Below, one piece after another: positions 11,864 to 22,823 of a DNA stretch of 64,000 nt. Below the pieces are notes generated by a model. It did not search any database. It was not told the origin of the DNA and was given only the letters and a program-made list of their open reading frames with translations. Numbering within the stretch: position 1 is the first letter of the stretch; each line of letters opens with the position of its first letter. The stretch is taken from the NCBI GenBank assembly GCA_027943335.1, contig BSBK01001294.1:558001-622000 (forward strand). Reading direction: 5' to 3'. This DNA is from Chamaecyparis obtusa (lineage: Eukaryota; Streptophyta; Pinopsida; Cupressales; Cupressaceae). Position numbers and translations under genes: made by a program.

Positions 11864-12332
11864 CTCTACATGAATGCTGCCATAATTAAAAAAAATTCCC
11901 ACAAAAATATCTTTTTCCATAATAAAACAACCATCACACCACATCACATCCCAACACCTTTTTCTGCTATATTCATTCATCTATCACATCATCATTGCGC
12001 CAATTATTACCTTTTTCTTGGCCCACATCATTCGATCTTTCTGGGTTTGGGCATTTAAAGATTTTTATACTCCTAGGTATGCATTCATTTATTATTTAAA
12101 ATACTTTTTACTTAATTTGACATTATTATCAGTTGCAACATAATTAATTTAGTGATTCATCCAAGTACCACTATACTTACAAACCAAGCATGTGCGGATA
12201 CCTACCTCATTTTTCATGGGGGGCAGTTCATTCAGTTGTGTGTTGTAATAAATAGTTCATTCAGATGTGTGTTGTAATAAATACCCTTGCTTAAATCCAC
12301 CATTATTAATTTGCAAAGTTGTACTGCACAGT
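11864..12332 (+). other. Noncoding stretch of E1 between pol and ORF3, left part
   Basis: No coding signal. A purine-rich ATGGGGGGCAG at about 12216-12226 resembles an internal PPT, and a 20 bp stretch around CATTCAGNTGTGTGTTGTAAT is duplicated nearby (about 12228-12282). E2 enters at 12333. Confidence 0.5.
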
Positions 12333-14072
12333 TGTGTGTGTGAAAATTGTACCTGATCTGTAGACACAACACTCAGTAAAACATTAGAGGTTAGCTATAA
12401 TCAAAATCATGCAAAATTGAAAGCTATCTAACCAAGCGATTTACTGCCTTCTAATAGGTGCGAGATTAATGTTCTCAGACTGTAATCAAGATCAGTGACC
12501 TAGACGACACCTAAATGAAGGATTTGAATGCAATTCTAGATATGGAATAAATGCAATTGAGCTATTTTTTTGATATTTTTCTATGCAATAAGAATGATAA
12601 AATGATATGAAATTAATCTATATGAAAACTGATATGCTATGCTAATCTAACAATGATATGTAATATGAATGTAAAAATAAGATTGATCTCACAAAAATGC
12701 CGATTCGCAAGAGCTTTGATTCTTCAATTCCAATTCTCCAGCGTGATTGTGCAAAATATGAGATGATTTGTGAAGAGCTAAAGCCTTAATTTATAGAAAT
12801 CCAAGGCTTTGGAGGTGCATGAAAAAAAGCCATAAATCACTCAAATAACTCAACTTGATTTTTGAGTTATTTTTAAATAAAAGATAATTAACTCACAAAA
12901 ACATGCAAAAGCTAAGTTTTAACTCAAAATAGAGTTTAGCTTTAATTGATAATTGATAGTTGTTTGCTTTTATGATTGTGCATGTTTTATTTATGAATTA
13001 ATTTAATAGTAAAGTGATTTATTTCCAACTTAACTGCTTTTAAAAATAAAACAATTGATTTATGGGTTAATCAATTATTTAATCAAAATTTTATTAAAAA
13101 CTATATTATTAAATAATGACAACTTTCTTTAATTAATTAAATAAGAATTTAATCAATTATTCATATGATATTAGATTTATTGTCAAAATTAAATAATACA
13201 ATTAATAATAGATATAATTAAATTTAATTACACAATTAAGTGGCAAATATTAAATCTAATTAATTAAATATGAAAATATTCAATTAATCAAACTTTAGGA
13301 TAAATGTGATTTATTGCCAAATAATTATAAAATTAAAGATAATTAAGATAATTAGGAATATTACTAGGAATATTCTCCGATGCAAAATTTAAGATAATCA
13401 ATTAGATTTGATGATGTTTAGATGTGCCTTAGATTAGGACTTTGATGTCGATTTCATATGATTTGATGATATAGGAGGTTGATGAACTTATAGCCCATTT
13501 TTGGGGTATTACATTTTGCCCCTCTTTGAATTACTGTGTGAAGCGCAGTGGTTCAAAGATAGTCTGTGTTTGATAAAGATATGAAACTGATTCAAAAGAT
13601 AAACCAATCTCAAGATAGAAATCGATTGAAAGATATTGAGATAGGAGTTGATTGATATTGAATTGATATGGAGATAATAGGTCTTGAATGACCAAAGATA
13701 ATGTTCACTGTAGCAGCAAATGAACCTATGATTGCGAAAAAGTGTCAAAATGTCTGATTCTGAACCTTAGGATTGATAAGAAGTGAGTGACCCGTTCTAG
13801 ACTCGATTGTCTTAGTAGAACTAGCAAGTATCACATCCAAACCCTTCAGTTGTCGAAGAACCAAGGAAAGAACACTATGATCTGATGGTTGCAAAAACTG
13901 ATACAGTTTACAAGATTAGGAGAATACCAAATTGATATGGATCTTGATGAATCTAATATGCCCCAAGTGATGATAGATTTGTCCCGAGCGATGAGGACTT
14001 TTGATGTCGATTTCATATGATTTGATGATATAGGAGGTTAATGAACTTATAGCCCATTTTTGGGGTATTACA
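12333..14072 (-). repeat. 3' LTR of E2
   Basis: In plus reading it starts TGTGTGTGTGAAAATTG and ends GGGGTATTACA. It contains an internal copy of its own boundary: ATTACA followed by the PPT-like TTTTGCCCCTCTTTG at 13514-13528, then 559 bp up to the real end at 14072. The small ORFs seen in this repeat are not genes. Confidence 0.9.
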
Positions 14073-14556
14073 TTTTGCCCCTCTTTGAATTACTGTGTGA
14101 AGCGCAGTGGTTCAAAGATAGTCTGTGTTTGATAAAGATATGAAACTGATTCAAAAGATAAACTGATCTCAAGATAGAAACCGATTGAAAGATATTGAGA
14201 TAGGAGTTGATTGATATTGAATTAAGATGGAGATAATAGGTCTTGAATGACCAAAGATAATGTTCACTGTAGCAGCAAATGAACCTATGATTGTGAAAAA
14301 GTGTCAAAAAGCCTGATTTTGAACCTTAGGATTGATAAGAAGTGAGTGACCCGTTCTAGACTCGATTGTCTTAGCAGAACTAGCAAGTATCACATCCAAA
14401 CCCTTCAGTTGCCGAAGAACCAAGGAAAGAACACTATGATCTGATGGTTGCAAAAACTGATACAGTTTACAAGATTAGGAGAATACCAAATTGATATGGA
14501 TCGATGAATCTGATATGCCTCAAGTGATGATAGATTTGCCCCGAGCGATGAGGTCT
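13514..14556 (-). repeat. Tandem duplication spanning the LTR edge of E2
   Basis: The unit starting TTTTGCCCCTCTTTGAATTAC occurs at 13514 and again at 14073, running to CGATGAGG near 14000 and 14550. The first unit is LTR sequence; the second is internal sequence next to the LTR. The two differ at about ten positions by eye, more than the two LTRs differ from each other. The right LTR has one unit (24005-24563). Confidence 0.85.
14073..14087 (-). other. Polypurine tract of E2
   Basis: On the minus strand CAAAGAGGGGCAAAA abuts the LTR start TGTAATACCCC. The same core, AAAGAGGGGCAAA, precedes the 3' LTR of E3. Confidence 0.85.
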
Positions 14557-16238
14557 TTTTTTTTGATGAATCAGTAACTAGACATGATTGTTTGTCTTGA
14601 TCACTGATGAAAGATATTGATAGACTTGATCGATAGAATTTGATTTACAGACTTTGAATGATGTGCAATACCATGCCCCCTTCGGGATTAAAATTGAAAT
14701 CTGACAAGAAAAGTCAGCGTTATAGTTTAGAAGCATGTTAATTGATTTGAGAAGTGGTTATTTACATCCGAGAATGCATTCTGCATCGTTGGAAGGTCCC
14801 AAAAGACCAAGTTTGACTAGGTTTGACCATGAGTTGACCATGGTTGACCAAGTTGAAATTTTGATAGTTTGATGTAAGATAATCAGTTAAGTTGAATACT
14901 AGATTTCTGTGATGATTGAAGGTCGAATATGCAAGTAGTTAATAATATGAATGATCTCAGATTTGAATTTTGATCCCGAAAAAGGATTCTACTTGCTATT
15001 TCATTGGAGGAACCTTCATGTGAGATTCAGCTCTTGTTAGACTTGAAGATGCGATTTGAAGAATCATTTAAGCATTGAAGTTCGTTTAATCATTGTGAGA
15101 TCATGCAACATGCAAAATGAAATGAGACATGCAAAATGAAATGCAACCTAAGACCGAGGACCTAGTCACTGATCATGTGTCGATTTGTTATCATCATTGA
15201 ACTTTTAGGTAACCGGATAAATCAATACAATGCCCACTAGCCATGAAACCATAGACATATGAATATCGATTTGTATGCGCAAGAATTAATACAACACCCA
15301 CTGGACAACAACCATGGATATATGAATATTGACTTTATTTTCAAAATGTTGGATTAAATATAAGCATGAAGGCACAAATGCCAGGATGACCTGAATATCA
15401 TGTCCATTTTGATATAGCAATTTGTACAAGCATCAAAACATAAACGTCGTGATGACCTGAATACGCCTTGCATTGCAAACACATCAAACAGTCAAGAGAT
15501 CATTCTAAATCCAATGTGAATTACCCGTAGTGACCCTTTATCGTTCACATCCTTAGGCAAGATTGCGTTCACAGTAGGAGAAAGAACTTACTCAAAAAGA
15601 TAATAGTTAGATCAAACATCCTTGAATTTTTTTGGGTATCAATGGTCGAGGTACGCATGGCCATCCAATTCGAGATAGAGGCTCTTACAGTCGGACACCA
15701 TTTCAATCCAAAATTTCCAAAGCTGTTAGATTTTCACATACAAGCAGAAGACAAAGAAAAGATTATGCCCCCAGTCATCACTCTCTAAATCCTATAAAGG
15801 ACATCATTGAAGAGCTCGAAGGGACACAATATGCAAAAATCTCAATGCGAATCAGTAAGCATACAAGGAGATAAAAGCATGAAAAGCACAGATTGTTTTC
15901 AGTTGAGTTTTGATGTTTGATTGTTGTTGATGCAAAATCCTTTTTGGAGACGAGACTGACTGACTGACTCAACTTGAAGCTTCAAAGGACTCTGAGTGGA
16001 TATGACACGTCTAAGATACATGGGAGACCATAGGATATGACATTGATTGCCTCCAAGTGTGAACATTGATAGGATGCAAACGCTTGAGCTGGTTGGTGTA
16101 CAGGCCGACTTATTGAAAACTGGAAATGCAGGAACAAACCGGGAGATATGTACAAACTAAAGCAAGACTGAAAGCTGGGAAAGACCAAGATTGTGCTGAT
16201 AGATGGAGCATTTTGGAACAAGTGGTGCCCGTTTGCCG
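14088..16238 (-). other. 3' noncoding region of E2
   Basis: About 2.1 kb between the integrase tail and the PPT. It contains the second tandem unit (to 14556) and otherwise AT-rich sequence without an ORF longer than about 80 codons. Near 14816-14855 there is a small cluster of GTTGACCA/TTTGACTAGG-like direct repeats. Confidence 0.5.
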
Positions 16239-16430
16239 AGTTTTCACCATCTTGGTAGAGATTCTATTTTTGCTACCGAGGTGCCTGTTTCCAGGTTTTC
16301 ACCAAGGCACTTTTTTTTTTTTTTTTTTTTGTATTTTTCATTTTTTCAATTTTTTTGTACTTTTGAAATTTTTTGATTTTTTTTGTGAATCATCAAGGCG
16401 CCTATTGCTAGTTTTTCACCAAGATGTTCA
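16239..16430 (-). repeat. Conserved 3' noncoding motifs of E2 (GGTGAAAACC type)
   Basis: Read on the minus strand, this stretch holds TTGGTGAAAAACTAGCAATA then GGCGCCTTGATG (about 16422-16390), and then TTGGTGAAAACCTGGAAACA followed by GGCACCTCGGTAGC (about 16305-16265). A poly-T run (16311-16330) lies between. E3 carries the same two motifs in the same order after its own integrase end (47658-47783). Confidence 0.75.
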
Positions 16431-16494
16431 TTTTTTCAGGACTTTTCCCGATTTTTAAGATTTTTTTCAAGACATTTACCAAGCACTGAATGCC

Positions 16495-17171
16495 TTAGGC
16501 ATAGAATTTCTTTAGATGGAGAACGTTGATTGGTTCTCGGAGCTGTTCTCCTTCAGTTGTTGAGAGTTGATAGGCACCAGAGCCAAAAGTAGCAGTGATT
16601 ACAAAGGGACCCAGCCAGTTGGGTTCGAACTTTCCCTTGCATTCTCGATGAGATTGATTTCTAGGATTTTCTCTCAACACTAGATCGCCAACCTGAAATT
16701 CTCTATGTCTGACTTTCTTGTTGTAGCCTCTAGACATTCTTTTCTGATACACTCTGAGATGATCATACGCTGCTTGTCTGCGCTCATCTAGTAGTTCAAG
16801 TTCTTGTAACCTAGACACTCTGTAGTCTTCATCAGTGACAAGTCCATGCATTTTGATTCTGAGTGATGGGATTTCAACCTCAATAGGCAGTACCGCTTCA
16901 GACCCATAAACTAAAGTGAAAGGTGTAGCCCCAATAGGTGTTCTGATACTTGTTTTGTAGGCCCATTCTGATACTTGTTCTGATACTGGTTCTGATACTG
17001 GTTCTGATACTGATTCTGATAATTATTCTGATAATGGTTCTGATGCTTGTTCTGATGCTTGTTCTGATAATTGTTCTGATACTTGATATACTTGATAGCA
17101 TCTTTTTCTATTGCAAACTCCCAAGCAAGATCATATCGTGCAGTCCCAATGTCTAGCAATGTGGAGAACAA
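16495..17171 (-). pseudogene. Integrase C-terminal remnant of E2 with an in-frame minisatellite
   Basis: The 118-codon open part (16851-16495) reads ELLDERRQAAYDHLRVYQKR, then VGDLVLRENPRN, NWLGPFVITATFGSGAYQLS, and ends LREPINVLHLKKFYA. This is the C-terminal domain of gypsy integrase. Upstream on the same strand PIGATPFTLVYGSEAVLPIE is the usual segment just after the core, preceded by a TSIRT string that has expanded into a minisatellite (about 16948-17090). The zinc finger and DDE core are missing. Upstream residues (LLDIGTARYDLAWEFAIEKD) are not recognised. Confidence 0.82.
16948..17090 (-). repeat. 12 bp minisatellite (TTCTGATACTGG-like)
   Basis: About a dozen imperfect units of TTCTGATACTGG, TTCTGATAATNG and TTCTGATGCTTG. 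On the minus strand one frame reads as repeats of TSIRT and another as YQNQ. It begins exactly at the integrase sequence TSIRTP, so it probably arose by slippage within that codon block. Confidence 0.85.
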
Positions 17172-17689
17172 GAGGGATTAGCAAGCTGGTGAAAGAGATG
17201 GAAGACAAGAGAATGAAGGAGAATGAAGGAGAATGAATGGAAGAAATCCTCAAGGGAAAACTCCTCAAGAATACTCAAGCTAGGGAAAAATCATCATGTA
17301 AAGCGCATTTAGACAAGTAATGAAAGGCTAGCATAGGATAAGCACAAAATCATAATGCCAGAGCAGGATAGGATGTAGTCCAAAGGAGTAGACATGTCAA
17401 GAGGCTTCATAGCATTGTGTTTTACTCTTTCTTTCTTTCTTTATTAGATCAAGACCAAAGGGTAAAAGGATAGTGATAGGAAAAAATGAATGGAGGAAGA
17501 TGGATATGAAGGCTAAACATGGAAGGAATGAAAGCAAGATCACCGTAAGATAGCTCACAAAATAGCCAAATATTCATGTATAGATCAACATTGTCAAGAT
17601 CAAAGAGAGAAGACGGAATGGATGAAATATGTAGAAGAACTACGCATAATGCCTGATTGCCAGGTTTTCATCATGGTACTTATCCAAGG

Positions 17690-17790
17690 TGCCACAAGGG
17701 AGTGGTTTTCACCATAAGATGAATTTTTTTTTTTACTTTTGCTACCAAGGTGCCTGTTTCCAGGTTTTCACCAAGGCACATTTTCAATTT
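17690..17790 (-). repeat. Extra copy of the GGTGAAAACC motif upstream of the integrase remnant
   Basis: On the minus strand TTGGTGAAAACCTGGAAACA then GGCACCTTGGTAGC lies at about 17785-17737, followed by a weaker GGTGAAAACC near 17711-17700. It lies between the 757-codon ORF and the integrase remnant, so it has been duplicated or displaced compared with E3. Confidence 0.65.
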
Positions 17791-17936
17791 TTTTTTAATT
17801 TTTTTTGGAAGAAGGCAAGCTTTTTAGATAATGCTCCTTGAAAGGATAAACCATGATATGCCAAGGAATCAAAATGATATGCTCAAAGATGCTGATAGGG
17901 AAAGGGAGATGAAAGAGAAAAATGGAAGATAAGGTT

Positions 17937-20210
17937 TTATGTAAAGCGAGTGAGGTTGGAAGATAGGAAGAATAGGCAAATGAGGAAAAAGGATAGAAGG
18001 TAGAAGGTTAATGCATGGAAGGATTGTAAAAGGGTAGGTGGAAAGGAAGGCAAGATCAACGTAAACACACACCTTGAAGGGTGGCAAGAGGGTGGAGGGA
18101 ACGTGAATGAAGGAATACGTGAAGGAATATGGCGAATGGATAGCAGAGGTTGTGGTTTAGGCACATGGAATGGAAGAATATTTTTGGAGGGAGATGAAGT
18201 GGAAGCTTTTGGAAGCTTGAATGTCAACTTCACTTTTTGCTCAACACCAGACTCTTTCAAGAGAGACTTTGGAATCCATATAGCCTTAGGATTTTTATTT
18301 CCTTTTGATGATCTAGAGAGAATATCTTGAATGATGGATTTTGGAACCCATACTTGTCTTGTAATTTTTTTCTTAGATATCTCTTTTGACTTTATGCCTC
18401 CATGTCGATTAGAGGAGACATGGTGATCTTCTTTTTTTGATGGATTTTTGTATTGCTTCTTTTTCTTATATTGAACATTCAAGTTACTTCCAAAAGACTT
18501 GGGACTTGTGGAAGAAGGAGGAGATGACTGGTTTAGATGGGTGGGTGGATGAAAAAGATTCAAGGGTATGCATCTATGTTGATCTTGAGGAAAGATAGGA
18601 GATGGAGGTATGTAAGGACCCAATATGGATGGAAAATTAGTAGAGTTAGGAGGGGAAAGTGAAGGGACATAAGGACCCAAGATGGAAGGAAGGCGTGAAG
18701 ATCTTTGTAGTGGTGGAAGAGGTCCAAGGATGGAAGTGGAAGATGCAAAAGGATAATCAATAAGTTCATCAGCATCTATATGACAACCAAGGATATCAAC
18801 ATCTTTAGAGTGAACATTAGGATCTTCAATAGAATCATGGACATCTTGAATATGAGCACCTTCTTTGATAGGATTGTTCAAAGCTTGCAAAGACTTAGGA
18901 AGAGTAGAAAGTGAAAGTGAACATGGAGTGGTAGAACAAGAAGATGGAAGACTTTGATCTTGACAAGGATCTTCGGATAGCATAAGCGCATAATTTTTCT
19001 CTTGTTTTTCAATAGGCTTAACATTGGAAGGAACACCATTTTTACCAACCTTAATGCAAGTATCATCTTTGGAAAGCGCAAGCATAGTAAGGTTATTTTG
19101 ATTGTCAATAAGCTCAACAGTGTAAGTAGTAGCTTGATCTTGCTTAGGCGAAGACTTAAGACATGGTGGAATGCATGAAAAAGGGGATACAGGATCAAAA
19201 GAACCCTGAGGCAGATAAGAGACATCAGAAAAAGGAGTGGATGACATGGAGGGTTCTTGATCTTGATCTTTCTTTATGTTCTTTTCTTCATCATTTTTAG
19301 AGTCCTCTTGACATGGAGCCACTTCTAAGGACAAGGAAGCATGTTGGGATTGTATGGATGACTTTGGAAGAGATGGTGGAGGACTAGCTGAAGTAGGGAT
19401 TATAGCATATGAAGGCTTAGGCTCTTTAGGTTTATCATTATTGAAAGTATTTGCAGCCAAGTGAAGGTTAGCTTGAGTTTCTTTAAGAGGTAGCCCTGGA
19501 GGATAACTATAGGGAATCACATGAAAAGTATCAAGGCTTGTGTCAGATGAAGGTTCTGTGAAAGATTTGAAAGACTCGGAAGCTTTAGGAAATGTGTGGG
19601 TATTGGAGGAAGTAGGGGATGGAAGGGAACCATCACCAGACAAAGGTTCAACATTAACATGATCTTGCTTGAGAGTGTAATCTTTATTTTCAGCCTGAGA
19701 GTTCTTAGAGGAGAGATCCTTATAGTATGCATGTTTATAATCAGCGTGGTAAACTTTCTCTTCCTCAAGTGAAATAGATGGATCATCTAGGTATTGTGCA
19801 TAGAAATCATCAAAGTCTCTTTCATAATCAGAATCATATGGATCACCATCATGATCTATCCAACGTGACGGCCCATTTGTAGTAAGCAGGAATGAACGAT
19901 GAGAAGGACTCTTAGGAATAGAGGTGTCATAGGTATCATTACATTTTCTGTCATCATAGTCATCATAGTCTTCAAAGCTAGATGTGTCACTCTCCGTAGA
20001 AGAGGTATCATATTGCTCAATTTTTTTCCGGGGGCATGGTGACATGTACAAGTCTTTATCAAATGGAAAAGAGTATAAAGATTCCATGGAGAACTTTTTA
20101 GATTCCTTCTCTTTCTCAAGTTTGTCAAGCTGGACTTGCATAGCATGTATCTGTTTCATTATAGCGGCGATCAGAATTTCTTCCTCATGTGTACTGATTC
20201 TTTGAGACAT
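17937..20210 (-). CDS. 757-residue protein of E2, gag-like N-terminus then unknown
   Basis: The longest intact ORF in the window, starting MSQRISTHEEEILIAAIMKQ. Residues 8-40 look like a short coiled coil. Residues 49-62 (PFDKDLYMSPCPRK) match PFDKSLYMVPFPRD in the gag of E3, which suggests a gag origin. Next comes an acidic Ser/Asp stretch (about 68-95), then a long low-complexity Ser/Pro/Asp region. Three SILGPY-type repeats lie at 494-540, a Lys-rich patch at about 578-615, and two repeats of the form W-V/I-PKS (near 620 and 645). The last 25 residues are hydrophobic (LTFYLLSFFLICLFFLSS). There is no protease, RT or zinc knuckle. A Gag-like structural role is an inference. No stop or frameshift breaks it. 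Confidence 0.7.
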   Translation of the reverse strand: MSQRISTHEEEILIAAIMKQIHAMQVQLDKLEKEKESKKFSMESLYSFPFDKDLYMSPCPRKKIEQYDTSSTESDTSSFEDYDDYDDRKCNDTYDTSIPKSPSHRSFLLTTNGPSRWIDHDGDPYDSDYERDFDDFYAQYLDDPSISLEEEKVYHADYKHAYYKDLSSKNSQAENKDYTLKQDHVNVEPLSGDGSLPSPTSSNTHTFPKASESFKSFTEPSSDTSLDTFHVIPYSYPPGLPLKETQANLHLAANTFNNDKPKEPKPSYAIIPTSASPPPSLPKSSIQSQHASLSLEVAPCQEDSKNDEEKNIKKDQDQEPSMSSTPFSDVSYLPQGSFDPVSPFSCIPPCLKSSPKQDQATTYTVELIDNQNNLTMLALSKDDTCIKVGKNGVPSNVKPIEKQEKNYALMLSEDPCQDQSLPSSCSTTPCSLSLSTLPKSLQALNNPIKEGAHIQDVHDSIEDPNVHSKDVDILGCHIDADELIDYPFASSTSILGPLPPLQRSSRLPSILGPYVPSLSPPNSTNFPSILGPYIPPSPIFPQDQHRCIPLNLFHPPTHLNQSSPPSSTSPKSFGSNLNVQYKKKKQYKNPSKKEDHHVSSNRHGGIKSKEISKKKITRQVWVPKSIIQDILSRSSKGNKNPKAIWIPKSLLKESGVEQKVKLTFKLPKASTSSPSKNILPFHVPKPQPLLSIRHIPSRIPSFTFPPPSCHPSRCVFTLILPSFPPTLLQSFHALTFYLLSFFLICLFFLSSNLTRFT

Positions 20211-22801
20211 GTGTACTAATTCTCAATAGCTACTGATTTGTTCTTGACACAATGATATTTTTGACAGATTCTGGAACTAGGTTGAAAACATTGGATATCT
20301 TGCAATTTGACAATTTCTGACAACTTTCTCAAATTTTTCCAAATGACACTCTGCAGACTCGTACGACACTGGGTAGTCTATGAAATGATAGTTGCTAAAC
20401 TCATACGACAATTGGGTAATACTGAAACGACACTTGACAAAACTCGTATGACTTTTGACTTCCTGAAATGACTTTTGACTCCAGAAAGAACTTTACGTCA
20501 ATTTTTGCAAAATTTAAGGTTTTCAGTTTTGGATTGTTTACAAATTGTATTGTCCAGATTTTGAAGGTTATACCAGATTTGATCATTTTTAATAACCAAG
20601 TAGATAAATAAGCACGCAGAATAGCAAGCAAGTGATTCCAAGCACATCTGAAAATAATGAACAAGGGCAAAAGCAACCTTGCGCATGAACAATCAAGTGA
20701 CCAAATTGTGCTAATCCCTGAGAGTACTAATTGTGTATGTTCTGAAAAAGTTTTGCAATAATGCACATATACCTAAAAGTGAAAAATTGGCCTCTCTAGG
20801 GTTTTTAGTAATGGTTTGACTCTACAACTTTTATGATTCAAAGGGGTGAACTCCAATCCCGGCGCACCAGGGTTTTGACACAGTCCGAGAACTTAATCTT
20901 CAAGAGCTGCTAGGGAGATCTGACAACCCAACAATGAACCATACCCGTGGAGATTTCTTCCACAAGGACATTTATATAGCGGTTGTCACTACCATGGCGA
21001 AAATGGCTATTACCGCTTGAGGTTCCGTCAATGCAGTTTGCCCTGTGAAGGGATTGTCCGCTACGGTTAACCCTCTCTAAAGATGACTCACAATAGTATA
21101 CCACAAGGGGACTTGGCTCCAGATTCAAGGTTTTGACACCTCTTCACTTTTAACCCAAACAAAGCAAGCAGATTAATCCGACACGCTAAGACAAAGTTTT
21201 GTTCCACCAAGGTCTGTGATATCAACTCCACGTGATCTATCAACCTTTCCGGGGAGAGAATGTATCAATCAATAAGAGAAGACGCACTAACCAATTTTGA
21301 TTCACCAAAGCTTGTGATATCAACCCCACGTGATCTATCAACCTCTCCGGAGAGAGAATGTGTTGATCAATAAGAGAAGACTCACTAACTAAGTTGAATG
21401 TGAAATGCACTAAGTATCCTCCCTACCTACAAGGATTCTATCATCAAGAAGGATTTCGCTAGGAATCCAATCTCTCAAGAATCACAAATAGTGTTCATAG
21501 GACCTAATTACTATGTGAGCACAGATGTATGTTCCGAAAGCAAATCTACCAAAAGCATCCAAAAAGTAGAAAGAGGAACACTTAACGTTTAAAGAGAATA
21601 TGAGATGAGTCCACAAGGTGGAACACTTAACACCTCACACAAGCTAAAAATGAGTCCACAACTTAGAAAATAAGGGAGTTCCTAAAAGCACAAAAGGGTT
21701 GCCAAGTGGAACATTTAACGCTTATGTCCTGTTGACCCCTCCCCTTTATGGCGCTGAGCTTGCAACCACGGGGCACAAATGAGGGGCCGGTGGATTAGCG
21801 AGTCCAATAACCCGAGATAGCAATCAAGATCAATCACAAGTATTCTAAGACTACTTAATGAATCCTTAAGGGTTCACAACCTAGTATCAATTATGCAAGT
21901 GTGTAGAAATAGATCAAAAGCATGAAAAGATGCACACAAGCTTGACACATAAGAGATTTATTTTAAGTCCCAAATCAAAATATTATTAGATGAAGGAGAA
22001 TACCTGGGATCCTTGCAACGCGCTTAGTAGATTTTACTTGATTTTTAACAATTTTTGTTGAGCTTTTCCATGCAAGCAAGTGACGAACTCTCCAACAAGC
22101 AAACAAGCAAACAAGATATGCAAAATATATTCAACTTATGAAAACCATAGGGTTAGCTCTAAAAATCAATTATTATCAGTAATAATAACCAGCAATCAAC
22201 CCAAATGACAACTCATATCATTCATTGAACCATGTAAAAAAAAATAAGTGCATACCCATCACAAAACTTTATTTTTTTTGCTGCATTTGACCTAGTCAAC
22301 AAGATCTAATTTTTTTGATATGATTTTGGCCAAAAAAATAGAAATTTAGAATAGAGACCCCTACTAAAAAATAGAGAGCTTTCCAAAAATGCAAAAATTT
22401 TAGAAAAACCTCTTCATTTGTGCCCTAGAGACCCATTTTATCAATACAGACCAGTTTTTGTAAATTGACTATTTGAGCTATGATATCATGTCCAAATTTA
22501 AAACACAAAGAATGGACCCCTTGTATAATTTAAAGAGCTTTCCGAAAATATAAATTTTTTTGAAAAATATGCTAATTTGATCAGATATTAATTTTTTCTG
22601 GAATTTCAAGAAAAAATTATTAAAAATTCAAAACATCTCAGAAAATTCTAAATTTTTTACTGTAGCTTTCCTGACATGTCACCAACTTGCAAAAAAAATT
22701 TCAGACCAAAATTACATGCCCTTTGGGAGATAAAATTAAATCTTTGAAACTTTGGGGTTTTAGCTCCCAAAAAAATCAAAACCAGCATGCAAAGGTGGGT
22801 T
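20211..22801 (-). other. Long leader of E2
   Basis: About 2.6 kb between the PBS and the ORF, with only short chance ORFs. It includes AGTGTCGT motifs on the minus strand (at 20370-20363 and about 20433-20426; related TTGTCGT near 20410), a motif also clustered in the leader of E3. A tandem duplication lies at 21195-21395. Confidence 0.6.
21195..21395 (-). repeat. Two-copy tandem repeat of about 101 bp in the E2 leader
   Basis: Copies share TGTGATATCAACNCCACGTG, then ATCTATCAACCT, CCGG, GAGAGAATGT and AATAAGAGAAGAC. The first copy begins near 21199 and the second near 21300. Confidence 0.85.
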
Positions 22802-22819
22802 GCCCCACGGTGGGCGCCA
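22802..22819 (-). other. Primer-binding site of E2, tRNA-Lys
   Basis: The plus strand reads GCCCCACGGTGGGCGCCA, which is identical to the 3' end of plant tRNA-Lys with CCA. The sense (minus) strand therefore offers TGGCGCCCACCGTGGGGC as the PBS, four bases from the LTR. Confidence 0.92.
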
Positions 22820-22823
22820 GAAA

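Noticed and set aside
12333..13513. Short (1,181 bp) LTR boundaries for E2
   Set aside because: The right copy continues 559 bp further to 24563. Only the long boundaries give equal 1,740 bp LTRs and a near-matching TSD.
16898..17171. Gln/Asn-rich YQNQ repeat protein
   Set aside because: It is the shifted frame of a 12 bp minisatellite that grew within integrase sequence.
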